From Lumbricus terrestris (taxonomy: Eukaryota; Annelida; Clitellata; Crassiclitellata; Lumbricidae), in the NCBI GenBank assembly GCA_949752735.1, contig OX457047.1, positions 19,958,372 to 20,022,371 of the forward strand: a stretch of 64,000 nt of DNA, read 5' to 3'. Numbering within the stretch: the first letter of the stretch is position 1; each line of letters begins with the position of its first letter. Made by a program: the position numbers and the translations under genes. The notes below the pieces were generated by a model. The model ran no database searches, was not told where the DNA came from, and was given only the letters and a program-made list of their open reading frames with translations. Positions 1 to 12,400 of this stretch are shown here, piece after piece.

Positions 1-232
1 GGGCTCATCAAAGTCCACAGTTAATTTCTGAATTCAAGAATCAAACGGACAATCTATTATCAAGCAAAGTGACCAGTTTGAAAGCTACGTGCTCATTCCA
101 AAGACGACTACATCTAACAAACGTTGACTAATAAATTAATAATCACTCCAGAGCATCCATCACGCCGTCTACAAGTGTTCTACCCGTGAGACCACAAAAA
201 TACGAATAAAACAGCGCAGCGAAAAGAATTTT

Positions 233-402
233 CTAGACAGAGGCTAAATGATGAAGCAGAATCAAACAGACCTCATTATTGAACCACGCCTCGTCACTGT
301 TGGCGAGACTGGGAAGATTCTTTACGGAGTTAAGAAGCGAATCGTCATTCGGCAAAATCAAGTTAGAAGACGTGCTCTTTTGCCCCACTGTATTCAGAAA
401 AC
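233..402 (-). CDS. CRAMP1: CRAMP1 exon 18 (probable last exon)
   Basis: Acceptor GTGACAG; encodes GFLNTVGQKSTSSNLILPND, then SLLNSVKNLPSLANSDEAWF and NNEVCLILLHHLASV before TAG at 235-233. A possible donor (GTCTGT after NNE) exists, and no AATAAA is seen before the window edge, so a further exon outside the window is possible. Confidence 0.65.
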
Positions 403-3400
403 CTGTCACAAAATTTCACAAGTTTCTTTAAATAAACGCAAACAATTGTCACATACCAGCTACTGCAGTTAAACTCCGCTTGCAATGCATTAGAGAAGCA
501 CACTAACAAACTGATTAATAGTAAACAGGTCATCCAATACAGCCATTTTTATTCAATAAATTCTGCATTTTGGCTCAAGATCTATCATGTCCACAACAAC
601 TCTAAGAAAAACTGTCAATTGGAACTAGGATGAGAGTGCATTTGAGTATTTCTCTTGCAAGACACAATGCTAATTTATTGATAGCATGAATACAGATAAG
701 GCATTACCTTACCACAAGACTCCCACATCGCACTAAGCTCTGTTAAGCAACATGTTAGATGTCACAACTTCAACAAAATACCTAGTATGATCATTCTTTC
801 TAGCACTCTACTTCTACTCATCAACGAGTCTTTATCTCAAAACTTAATTTGATGGAACACATCATTATCAAACAATCGCATATTGCTCAACTAAACTGGC
901 GGTATCCGGACGTTTCATCCCCGGACGTTTCATCCCCGGACGTTTCATCCCCGGACGATTCATCCAGTGGACGTTTCATCCCAGGACGTTTCATCCCAGG
1001 ACGGTTCATCCAGTGGACGGTTCATCCAGTGGACGTTTCATCCCAGGACGATTCATCCCAGGACGGTTCATCCAGTGGACGGTTCATCCAGTGGACGTTT
1101 CATCCCAGGACGATTCATCCCCGGACGATTCATCCCGGACGATTCATCCCGGACGATTCATCCAGTGGACGTTTCATCCCAGGACGATTCATCCGAGGAC
1201 GTTTCATCCCAAGACGTTTCATCCCAGGACGATTCATCCCAGGACGTTTCATCCCGGACGTTTCATCCCAGAATAAGATTTGAAACTGTGCGCACCCTTA
1301 TTATCAGCATCTTCACGCTCATTCTCATAATCAGCATATCTGAACACATAAGCCTATAGAAAATGCAATTAAAAATCAGAACAGAACACATAAGCCTATA
1401 AAACATGGAATTACTTAGATATAAGACATGCAATCAAATAGATATAAAATCATGCAATTGGATATAATAAAGGAACACATAAGCCTATAGAACATGCAAT
1501 TAAATATCAGAATGGAACACCTAGGCCTATAAAACATGGAATTAATTAGATATAAGACATGCAATCAAATCGATATAAAATCATGCAATTGTCGATGTTC
1601 TGAGCTGATTCCAATCCTCATCAGTATGTGTACTGTGGTGTACAGAATTTTAAACAATGGCCAATTGAACGTACTACATCAAGCCACCGACCATTGAATA
1701 GGTGATTAATGAACAATAGAATAGGTGACTCTTCGCCTGGACGTTGTATTACCCTGCCGACATGGGCGGAGTTTGTTTTCAGTTCGTGGGGGTCTAAGCT
1801 TGGCCCCTAATAAACTCCGTCCTTTCACATCATATTAGTATGTATTTTATCTATCTGGATGAACCGTCCGAGGATGAATCGTCCACTGGATGAATCGTCC
1901 TGGGATGAACCGTCCGGGGATGAAACGTCCATTGGATGAACCGTCCACTGGATGAATCGTCCTGGGATGAAACGTCCACTGGATGAATCGTCCGGGATGA
2001 ATCGTCCGGGGATGAATCGTCCTGGGATGAAACGTCCACTGGATGAACCGTCCACTGGATGAACCGTCCTGGGATGAAACGTCCTGGGATGAAACGTCCA
2101 CTGGATGAATCGTCCGGGATGAATCGTCCGGGGATGAATCGTCCGGGAATGAAACGTCCTAGAATCAAACTGGCTACCCATAAATAATTCTATCAGACAG
2201 CACCGAGCCTTTTCTGTTGTGGGTCCCGTTATTTGGAATGTCCTCCCACTAACCTTGTGACTTATGCCTAGGTTAAATTCCCCTGCATTTTTTAAGTATC
2301 TCAAATCCTTCTTTTTTAGCTGTGGCTGGGAGCGCCTGAGTAGGTTTCTTGAAGAGGTGCTATATAAATTCTCGAAATGAATGAATGAAAGAAAATTGGC
2401 AATTATTGAAGAGTTTCAGCAAAAACTTAAATCATCCTGCAATGCAAGTAGACTAATTCCTGAGAAATTTGGAAAATTTTGAGAAGAGAAAGTCTTTTCT
2501 TTTTACTGCTACCCATATCTGCCATCACCTTGACGCAGGCAAATTAAGCATCAAAATGCTTTTTGAAGTAAGCCATATAGAAATAATTACTGCCAATTTT
2601 TCATGAAGCATCGCATTGTTGGCTGCTTCAGGAATCACCAAGAACAGAAGTGATAGCTGTGCATCAAAAAATGTACCTACCTTGGAAGCTGCTGTTAGAA
2701 TTCGTCAGGTCCAGATCAAGAAATCGATCAGAGGAGTCAGTAACTGAAAGACAATCAAATCAACAGGTGAATTGGTGAAGCAATGAGATCAACAGGTGAA
2801 ACAATCAAAACTGTAGGTGAAACATAGGCAAAAATGAACTACATCATGCAAACTCCAATCAAACAATCAATCAATCAATCAATCAATTATTGATCTAGAC
2901 TCTAGAGACATTTCAATTGACATAGCATACAAAGAAATGGTACAGCTTCTCAGAAAACAAAGGCACGCCCAAAAGGGACAGGAGTCCCGCTTAAGATCAG
3001 GGCAACCTATTTATCTTAGAAGCAATATGCTGGCAACAAAAACATAATTCTATACAACAAATCTCCATTGATTTCCATGCAAACTAGCAAACAGTGGAAC
3101 CAATGAATGAGAAACATAATACTTGCATAGCTTGCTTTTTAATGTCAAACAGTGACAGCCAATAAGGACAAATAGAATAAAAAGACAACAAAGGCAACTG
3201 GAAAAGGACATCATCAGTGATGATATAATATAATGATTAAATAGTGCCTGGAGTTTACTAGGGGACTAGACAAGATCACATAGCAAAAACAACTTGACAG
3301 ATAAAGACACAACAGACAAAGGAAGACCAAAGACAACAGATAGAGACAATGATGTTTGGAGCAGGGGCAGATCCAGAGGGGCCAATCCGGCCACAAGCCC

Positions 3401-6400
3401 CCATTTTCTTTATTTTTGACCAATTATTCTGCCTCGGAAAGTTGACGTGGACCCCCGACAAGTAGTTCCGTAGGCCCCTCCCACGCCACGAGGTCCGTAT
3501 ACGAGGTCCATGTGGCAAAAAAGGTCAAACTATTTTGGCGGATAAAATGGTATCTTTTTCTTGGGAATTCGAGACAAATTAAAAAAAGTTCCTCAACTAT
3601 TTTGGCGGATAAAATGGTATCTTTTTCTTGGGAATTCGAGACAAATGACTAAAAATATCATCAGATTTTTCGGCGACCAAGAAGAAAAATTTTCCCCGCT
3701 CCCAAGACCGAAAATTTTGGCCTCCCTTCGAAAATTTCTGTATCTGCCCTTGGTTTGGGACAACCAGACAGAGTACAAGTACCTTCTGGTAGTGACATAT
3801 CTAGCAGTAACAGAGTACAAGTACCTTCTGGTAGTGACATATCTAGCAGTGACAGAGTACAAGTACCTTCTGGTAGTGACATATCTAGCAGTGACAGAGT
3901 ACAAGTACCTTCTGGTAGTGACATATCTAGCAGTGACGTCATCGAGAGGTTACTATCACCAAGTGATGGTATGAACGAAGAAGCCAAAGTAGTTGCGAGT
4001 GACTGGGTAATTCCCTGCTGCACAGAAATAGCATCCTGCGATTCGGACAGCTCCAGAAAAGCATCGATGCCAGTGATCGCCTGAAACAAAGCATGCAAAA
4101 GCAAACATATCAACAAAGGTACTAATTGTAAGTTTAAGAAAATCACTTGTTATAGCGTCCCTTCAAGATTCTACTCGGAGGCACTCCCGACTATGGCACA
4201 GATACTAAATCAGAGTTTCACGCTGAAGCGCATTGAGCAAATGAGAGTGAAGGACTTGATCAAGGCCCCTACGCGGCGGCTTGAGGTACATTCGGATTCG
4301 CAACCTGTAATAGCTAACTGTCATCAATTTGATTCACCTATCCATTAGAATGCGACTTTTCTAGCTTACTGTGCATTATTGTACTAATTATGTAATTATT
4401 CGTTGTAATGACATTTAACATCATGCCATAGGCCAGCGAAGAGAGCGCCTTTGAGTAATGATCTTGAAAAGCCGCCATATAAATTCTCAGATGAATGAAT
4501 AATGAAATTAGTGCATTCGAAGTAATACACTGACATTGCAAGTACAGTGCAGTGCGATGACCTTTGCAATGTTACTGATACAACTCCGTTTGCATGATCT
4601 GTTTCCTCTGCTCAACTCACTAACTGATTACTTAAGGCACTTTGACTTCCATACAATTATAGTAATTCTGTTCACAATTTTACTAGTCAGGCTTATCTTT
4701 CGTATATTTATGCACAGCTGGAAGTGGCTTTCAAATCTTTTGATCCTCGGAAGTATCATTTATAAAATAAAGTTCAAACGAAACAAAAAGGCAATAAAAA
4801 TCCCAGTCTCAGTTAAATATGAACTCTGTTTCATGCATAACATGAGAATGCATTTGCAACTGACGCTACAGTGAACAGCAAAAAATATAATAAATTGCTT
4901 AAAATTTTCAACCTAAATTATTTCAACTGTCCAATGTACAGTTAGTGTCTGCTCAAACTTGAAGTTGGACTGGGAGCGCTTCTGAGTAGCTTTCTTGAAG
5001 AGGCGCTATATAAATTTTCGAAATGAAAGATTGAATGAAGTATATGTAAAAAATGTACTTAGGTTTTTCATTTTATTTCTTGGTATGTGTTGGGCCAAAT
5101 CTTCCCAAAACTTTTCAAGGAACGCTGAATATCCCTGGCATAAAATCAGCCAAATCTGCATGAACTTCCCTTGTAAAAAGTTCGTACTGTCCAAACATAA
5201 CTGACTCAAATAAAAAAATTTAGGCTTTGCTTTAACTGCGCTGCAGATACTTAACCTCAGAGAATTTTCTCCCTAACTTATTCAATTTTTACTTATTGAG
5301 CAGGTTTCATAATTTCTTAACCACATATTCCAAAGAGTTCTCTATTCTGGTGTGTAAAATTTTGCTGTTACATGCAAATCATCTCGACTTCAGCAATTTT
5401 AATACTTGAATAAAATCTGACAAAATAAGAATTCACCAGACCATGTGTGAACTATATATTTCAAATAACACTTTAAAAAACTGAAATATACATAAATAAT
5501 CAAATAAAAGATAAACTGAAAGACAGAAAACTCATTTAAGACTGGTATGTTCTTGAAGTAAATTCTTACAGTTGGCAGCGAAGATTCCGAGATTAAAGAT
5601 GACGTATTAAGAGTCTGGTCCGCACCTGACAAGCAGAAGAAGATGATGATAATCATTTATGGCTAAGTCTCAGATGACAATAATCATCACTCTAATTACA
5701 AACAAGGTACAGCTTCCCTTTCATATACACGAAATTAACGGCAATATTTTAATGCCATACTGCAACTTTGCACGGTGTCCATCATTCAAATTCAACAAAT
5801 CACTTTCTGCTGAAACAACACTATATTTCTAATTCCAAAATTACCAAACAAATGACATTAGCCACTCAGTTGCCTTTAAACAAACCACTGTCAACAAGTG
5901 GCTGCTGTCAGGCAATTTAATTAGCTGATTATGAGAATGTTTTCCAATTGCAATTCTATTCCATGAAGCCGAAAATAAATATTCACATGCCAGAATTTAG
6001 CAGACAAGAGAACCATAAATTTCTAATTTAGGTGTTTGCTGTTAAAACAGCTCACCTACATATGTATTATGGCAGGTCAATCTATCAACCTTCTATCTGA
6101 ACTTTACCAGAAAGATAAAACAAATCAGTTCTTTTACCATTAGGAACGGTTGTCATGACAACAACATCATTCTGAGAAGAGACAACAAGTCTTTCGACCG
6201 CAGGAAAAACAGCGATGGTGTCTAAACATAGACAGAAAGCATACCGCACACATAACTTTTCTGTGACAACATTGATATACACTAGAGATAGCTGGATTTT
6301 CCCAGTGAGCCAGAATTAAGGCATTATAAGAGCACTTGCACGTCAAAAAGAGTGTTATGAAAAATTCCTCAAAGACTTTACAACTGATGCAATATCCATG

Positions 6401-9400
6401 TCTAAAAGTCTGAACCATAAACACCTTTTAAATCTTAAAATGTTCACTTACTAACTGAAACCTTTCTGATATTGATTCTAGCTGACTATTGTTCTGGCCA
6501 TCATCTTTTAAACTACAGTGGATGAGTGGAACACTTGGCACAGTTGACAGCTATTTCCTCCTAACTCAACTTTCCCATGCATGAGTACATTGAGTAGTCC
6601 TATATATTTTACTTATGTAATCTACAAGTTTACATGACAACACCCTATCATACCTATACTTAACAATACAAATGCAGTGCTTGGCATGTGTCATATGCAA
6701 CACTTTCAACTCAATCACATCTGGCATTCTGGCTATATCTATTAGATAGCCACATTTTAGCGTTTAGTTCCTTAATCGTTTAGTTCCTTAATCAATCAAT
6801 CGTAATTTATATAGCGCCCCTTCAAGGTACCTACTCAGAGGCGAATGAAGCTACACAAATAGCTAAACATGCACGCACTGTTGCAATACAAATAGCTAAA
6901 CATACACTATTACTTGATGAGTAGCATAATTTATATGCTTTACTTTCAGATGAAATGATTAGAAAGTAAATGCAGACATCGTTTAATAAATATCTACGAA
7001 ACGGCCGCCTGAACACATCACCACATGTTGAAATGTGGCAGAGCAGAGACAGGAACAAATCTTAATTTACCCTCCAAAAGGAATCATTATAATCATCCAA
7101 GCTAACATATGCAAGTAAGCACTTTGAATGTCACCTGCATAGCGACTTGTCAAATAAATACCTGCTGGAACTGGGACCGGTACAATTCGCCGAATTCCTG
7201 TTGACTTCAGTTCAGTTGGAGCCATCTTGATGACAGTCTGCTGTGTACTGCTGACGACAGTGGTCGTCGGTCTCATCGTTTCTGGCGCCATGGCTGCTGG
7301 AGTCAGCTGGAGCTGTGACGAGAGGGCAGCACTGCAGGCGACTGGGAGGAAGGAACCAGTCTGGTTTGCACTTGACACGCCAGGAACCAGTGTCAAAGTC
7401 ACTATCTGGCTCGTCTGCAACTGGCTTTTAGGCAATAAGGTGCGCTGGATGACAAGTGGTTTCTTAGAGTTGCGAGCTCTTGCCTTCCGCGGCATGAACA
7501 GCTCAGAATGTTTTGACTGAAAACAGAAGACAATGATGCTTGCATTGATTGCATCAACTTGAAGAAAAAATTCTACAATTGCCATTCTGATGAAGCAAAT
7601 AAATCGAAAGATTGCTGCACTTTGAAAGAAAGCAAAATCCTGTATCATGCAAAGCAATGGTTAAGCCACCATGACAAAAAAAAACAGAAAGTTATTTTCT
7701 AAGAGAGAATGCATCTGGCATGGAATAGATCTAACGCAGCAATTATCCATTGCATATTTCTCTCCATAACATATTTATCCGAAAGGCAAAGACACGCAAA
7801 TTCAAAAACAGCTACAAACTGACACAACACCAAAAGTGTCAAATCTTTAACATAACTGCAACACAATTTAAAGCATTGACCAGTGCCAATATTGAGCACT
7901 TGCATTTGAAATAACAACACATATTGATTACTGCTTTGAGGAGAAACTGTACACTACATAATATCTGGAATGGTCTTCCTCTGACCTTCCGCTCTCTTTG
8001 TAAAAATCCTTCTCAGGCTTTCTCCCTCATCTTGAGACAGTTTTATTTGGCCGTGCTGAGGTTGGGAGCGACTCTGAGTAGTCCCCTTAAATAGGCGCCA
8101 TATAAATGCATATAATGAATGAATGAATAGATTTAGTAATCAATTGGTGACAAGTGGAAAACTATATAGCATTAGACGAGTATTTACTGATTGGCTATCT
8201 GAATTACTTCATCGCAGGGTGGAGATGATTTAAATCGATTGATTTAAATCATTGATTTAAATCACGATTTAAATCGGTAATAAAAATCACGATTTAAATC
8301 GAATAGTTAAACAGTTACTGGTGACTAGCACTAGCAGTGACCTAATAATATTAGTACCGTAGTGTTCTAGTTTGCAAGGTGTGACTGACTCACTGACTCA
8401 GTGGTGTGGTCGTTGCCTTGAAGCCGGAAGGTTCGAATCCACCTCAAGTCGCCGCGTAAGGACCTTGGGCAAGTCCTTCACTCGCAATTGCTCAGCGCTT
8501 CGGCGTGAAACTCCGATGCAGTGTCCGCTCTACATTCGGGAGCGCCTCTGAGTAGAGAGCTTGAAGGGGCGCTATAACAAGTGCACATACAAACCACTTA
8601 CATAGCGATCTGATTTCACAGTTTCACAGAACATTGACTTCTTCATTGGATTTAATTGATTGTTCGTCGATCACAGTATTAGTTTTAAGTATATATACCA
8701 CTTCAATGGTGTTAATTTGTATTGTATAACTGCAAAACTAAAAAGGTACCGAATACCAAATATCAGTTACAATAATGCATAATGGCTTGATACCCACATG
8801 GAGGCAGTAAATCCAAACTTAGAACTAGTAGAAAGAAATCGGATTTAAATTTTTTAAATCGGATTTTTTATTTTTAGTTAAAAATCATGATTTTTATCCA
8901 CCCTGTATTGTATAGCTGTAGAATTAAAGGTAATAACTGTTACCTAATGAAGCATGTGACTTGATACCCAAAAAAGGCACTACATACAAAATATGAACTA
9001 TAAGAAAGAAATCCGATATAAATCAAAAAAATCCGATTTAAATCAAAAAAATCCGATTTTTGGATTTTTATTAAAAAAATCACGATTTTTATCCACCCTG
9101 CTTCATCGCGTGCTGCACTCTGCAGCCCACCTTCTTGGCAGTACACCCACATTCAGCCACATATCCAGTTATATGCATGACATTAATCTTCATTTGTTCA
9201 ACCTCAAGCAGTGAATCGAGCAAAGGATCTCAGCTCTAGTCTGGCACTACCTGCTAGGCCTTGCTCTTGCCTACCTTTGTGAACTCTGTAGCCCTATCTT
9301 AGTGCTCGCCACTTTCGCTCCCTTCATTCGGATGAACAAAAAGTCTGCTCTCGGCCCCTTTTGCTCGCACCTCAACTACACAGAACCGTGCCTTCTCAGT

Positions 9401-12400
9401 GGTAGAACCCTCAACCTGGAACGGCCTCCCCGTGATGCTCCACTCCCTTTCTAGAACTCCTTCTCCTCTCTCACCTTAAGACCACTTTATTTGGCTGCGT
9501 TTAGATCGGGAGTACCTCTGAGTAGCCCCCTTGAAGAGGCACCATACAAATTCACTTTTTGAATGAATGAATGAATTTAAAACATACATGGTAAATTCCC
9601 AATCCGTCCAGTATCTTTTTGTCGACAATTGTTCGTCCATCACTATTCTTCGCCTGCAGCTTTGGTGGAAGGCTCTTCGGAACGCGGAACACTCCTTCGC
9701 TGTTCGGAGTCATCAGAGTCTTTGGCGAATTTCCATCACCGGCGGCTGCACTGGAATACGTTACCATAGTAACCGGAGTAGAAATCGTTGACAGGACAGA
9801 GCTGACAGGCGCTGAGAACGTGTAGAGCGAAGGCTGTCAATACATGTTTCCGTACTTTGCACTTTATTTATCGTAATTTGAAATACAGTAATAGTACAAT
9901 AAATAACGTCTTAGAGCAGGAAAATGCAGAACCTCTAGCATCCAGCACTATTAGTAGTTTGCCAAGTAAGATGCTGTGACCAGCAGCTGCATATGTTATC
10001 TTTGGTCGTGCATATCCATTATCCACTCACTACCAGAACACACGAAGAAAGTTTTGCAAAGGTCTCTTTCCCAATATGCCATTTATAAGGTTTTCAACTC
10101 AAACCAACAAATTTAAAATATACCGAAAAATAACTACATTAACTGCAACCATTATATCTTGATAAATACTACGTGCTTACACTTTGCCAGTGTTTCAATG
10201 CAACAGCTTTCCAAGGCACCTCTATTTCTGGCAAGCATTTTAATAATGCCAGAGATCGACAATCTACCAAAAACTACACGCAAGCCCTGAAACAACCTCC
10301 AATAACAATAATAATAATAAAAATTGACCTGAAGATAAAGTCTGACCCCTTTCAAACAAATTTCCTCCTCCTAATAGTAATTTCATAACAATGATGATGA
10401 TGATAAAATAATAATAATAATAACAATAATAATAATAATAATAAAAAATTGACCAAGCTGACCGTAGAGAGTATGTTGGTAGCGTCGTAAGGCGTGACGA
10501 CAGAGGATGCATTTGACCACGGATAGTTGGCACTTTGATCCAGACTTGCGTCTGGCGCCTTGCTCATCGAATCCTTGCGTGTCCTTGAAACACCGGGATT
10601 CTGTCGGACACGAGGACCTCGCGTCGGACCTTTTCCACCTGTTGTATTTGCATCCGTCTTTAGTCCGAGAGCTGTTGTTGGCGGGCTCATTGCACCAAGA
10701 CGACCCTAAACATATGCAATTAATTAAATTTCATTTAATCATGTCATTAATATGGTTCCTTTAATCATAATAGTCATTTCAATATTTCTTCTTTACTTCT
10801 TCAGCAATGTGAAGTATCTAAGAAGAGTGGCAGTTATAGAAAGCAAACGCACAGGAATGGGAGCGGATGGATCAAAGATAGTGGCCGAACAGATGATGTC
10901 ACAAATACTGGTAGCAATTTTATTATTATTATTATTACATAAATTTATTACGCGCGCAAGGTCACACCAAAGTGTGAATCTGAGGCGCGGAAATGGGACT
11001 CACGCTGCATGATTCCATTGCAGTCTCCCTCAAAGCGATAAACTCAACAACATAGCACAAGTGGCCAATTATTCAGTCATTCCCAAGATAAGAGATGTCT
11101 GATAAGAGACCCATACACCAAAGCTCGAGGGTACGCGTACCCTAAAATAGAATACGTTAAAATACGTACGTACCTTTCAAAAAATAGAATACGCGTATGG
11201 TACGCACCATACACGAAAATTTTATTTATGGCTTACTCAGCGACCCATAGCCAATGTATAATCTTACGTCAAATATATAGGCCTAAGCGTAATTGAAACC
11301 GGTACTTCCGGCAGCGTAGCAGTAAATTGAATTCGATAAATTCTTTGGTTATAATTAATTTAATGCAAATTCTACTGTCTTTCTGATGAGAGCTAAGTAC
11401 ACGTCGCTGGTTTGAAAATTGGTGTAGCCTAACTCGAAAGTTGCAGTAGGCTATATCTATATAGCCTACGCATCAGTCAGCGATGCCCAGAGAACGTGGG
11501 AAGGAATGGACGCACGTGAAAGTTTTGAAAAATGCGAAAAAACAATTATTTGATTGAATGCAATTTCTTCGACAAGCAGTTCTGGGATGGATCAGGCAAT
11601 TATCGCATAAGAACACATCTTTGAAGTGCTGCAGCAGAACTGAGACGACTGACTGACATTAGTGCATTAAGTGCAATGTATGCTGGATAAACATAGACCT
11701 AGGCTACAATATGGCATTGCAGCAATTTACTACGCCGTATACTGGGTGGTGAGTGTTTGCTTAAATTAAATTGAACATTCTTATAATGAGCAATGACGTG
11801 GTTAACGTATTTTATTTATTGTTTACGTACCCTAAAATAGGGTACGTTAAAATACGTACGTACCTTTCAAAAAATAGAATACGTACGGTACGTACCCTCG
11901 AGCTTTGCCATACACAGAGAGAGAAAAAAAACATCTTTACAGAAAGAGACAAAAAGCAGTAGAAAAAGACAAGCTTGCAGTCATAAGAAATTTCAAAATA
12001 TATGCAGACATTCACATTAAAAGTACTTATGGTGTCACCAACAACAACATTATAAGCAAGACATAAAGCAACCCATTTGACAATGTTCCAATATGGACTT
12101 CAATGTTCTACATATGGGTCAATATGGGAATATGTAGGTCATACAGTGAATATTCTCATAGGTCTGTTAAGCATGGAAGCTTGGTGAGAACAGCAACCAA
12201 CTAAACCATTCCACTTCTCAAAAATGCACTCATTTCACATAAAACACATGGACTCAAACCAAGATACACTGTCATCATCATCACATTTCTAATAGAATTA
12301 AAGCCTACGTTCAATTTAAATGACCAATGCATTGTAAAACCATGAAGTGCTCAACTCCTATGTAAGCCAGTAACTTTCAAACAGTGGTACACACCTACAG

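Noticed and set aside
849..1359. Open frames of repeated GRFIPGRFI / DVSSQD peptides on both strands (also 1825-2304)
   Set aside because: They are translations of the 15-bp repeats in the foldback element arms, open in several frames at once.
4536..4874. 112-codon plus-strand frame with hydrophobic segments
   Set aside because: Lies in AT-rich CRAMP1 intron 15, where hydrophobic codons arise by composition; no homology recognised.
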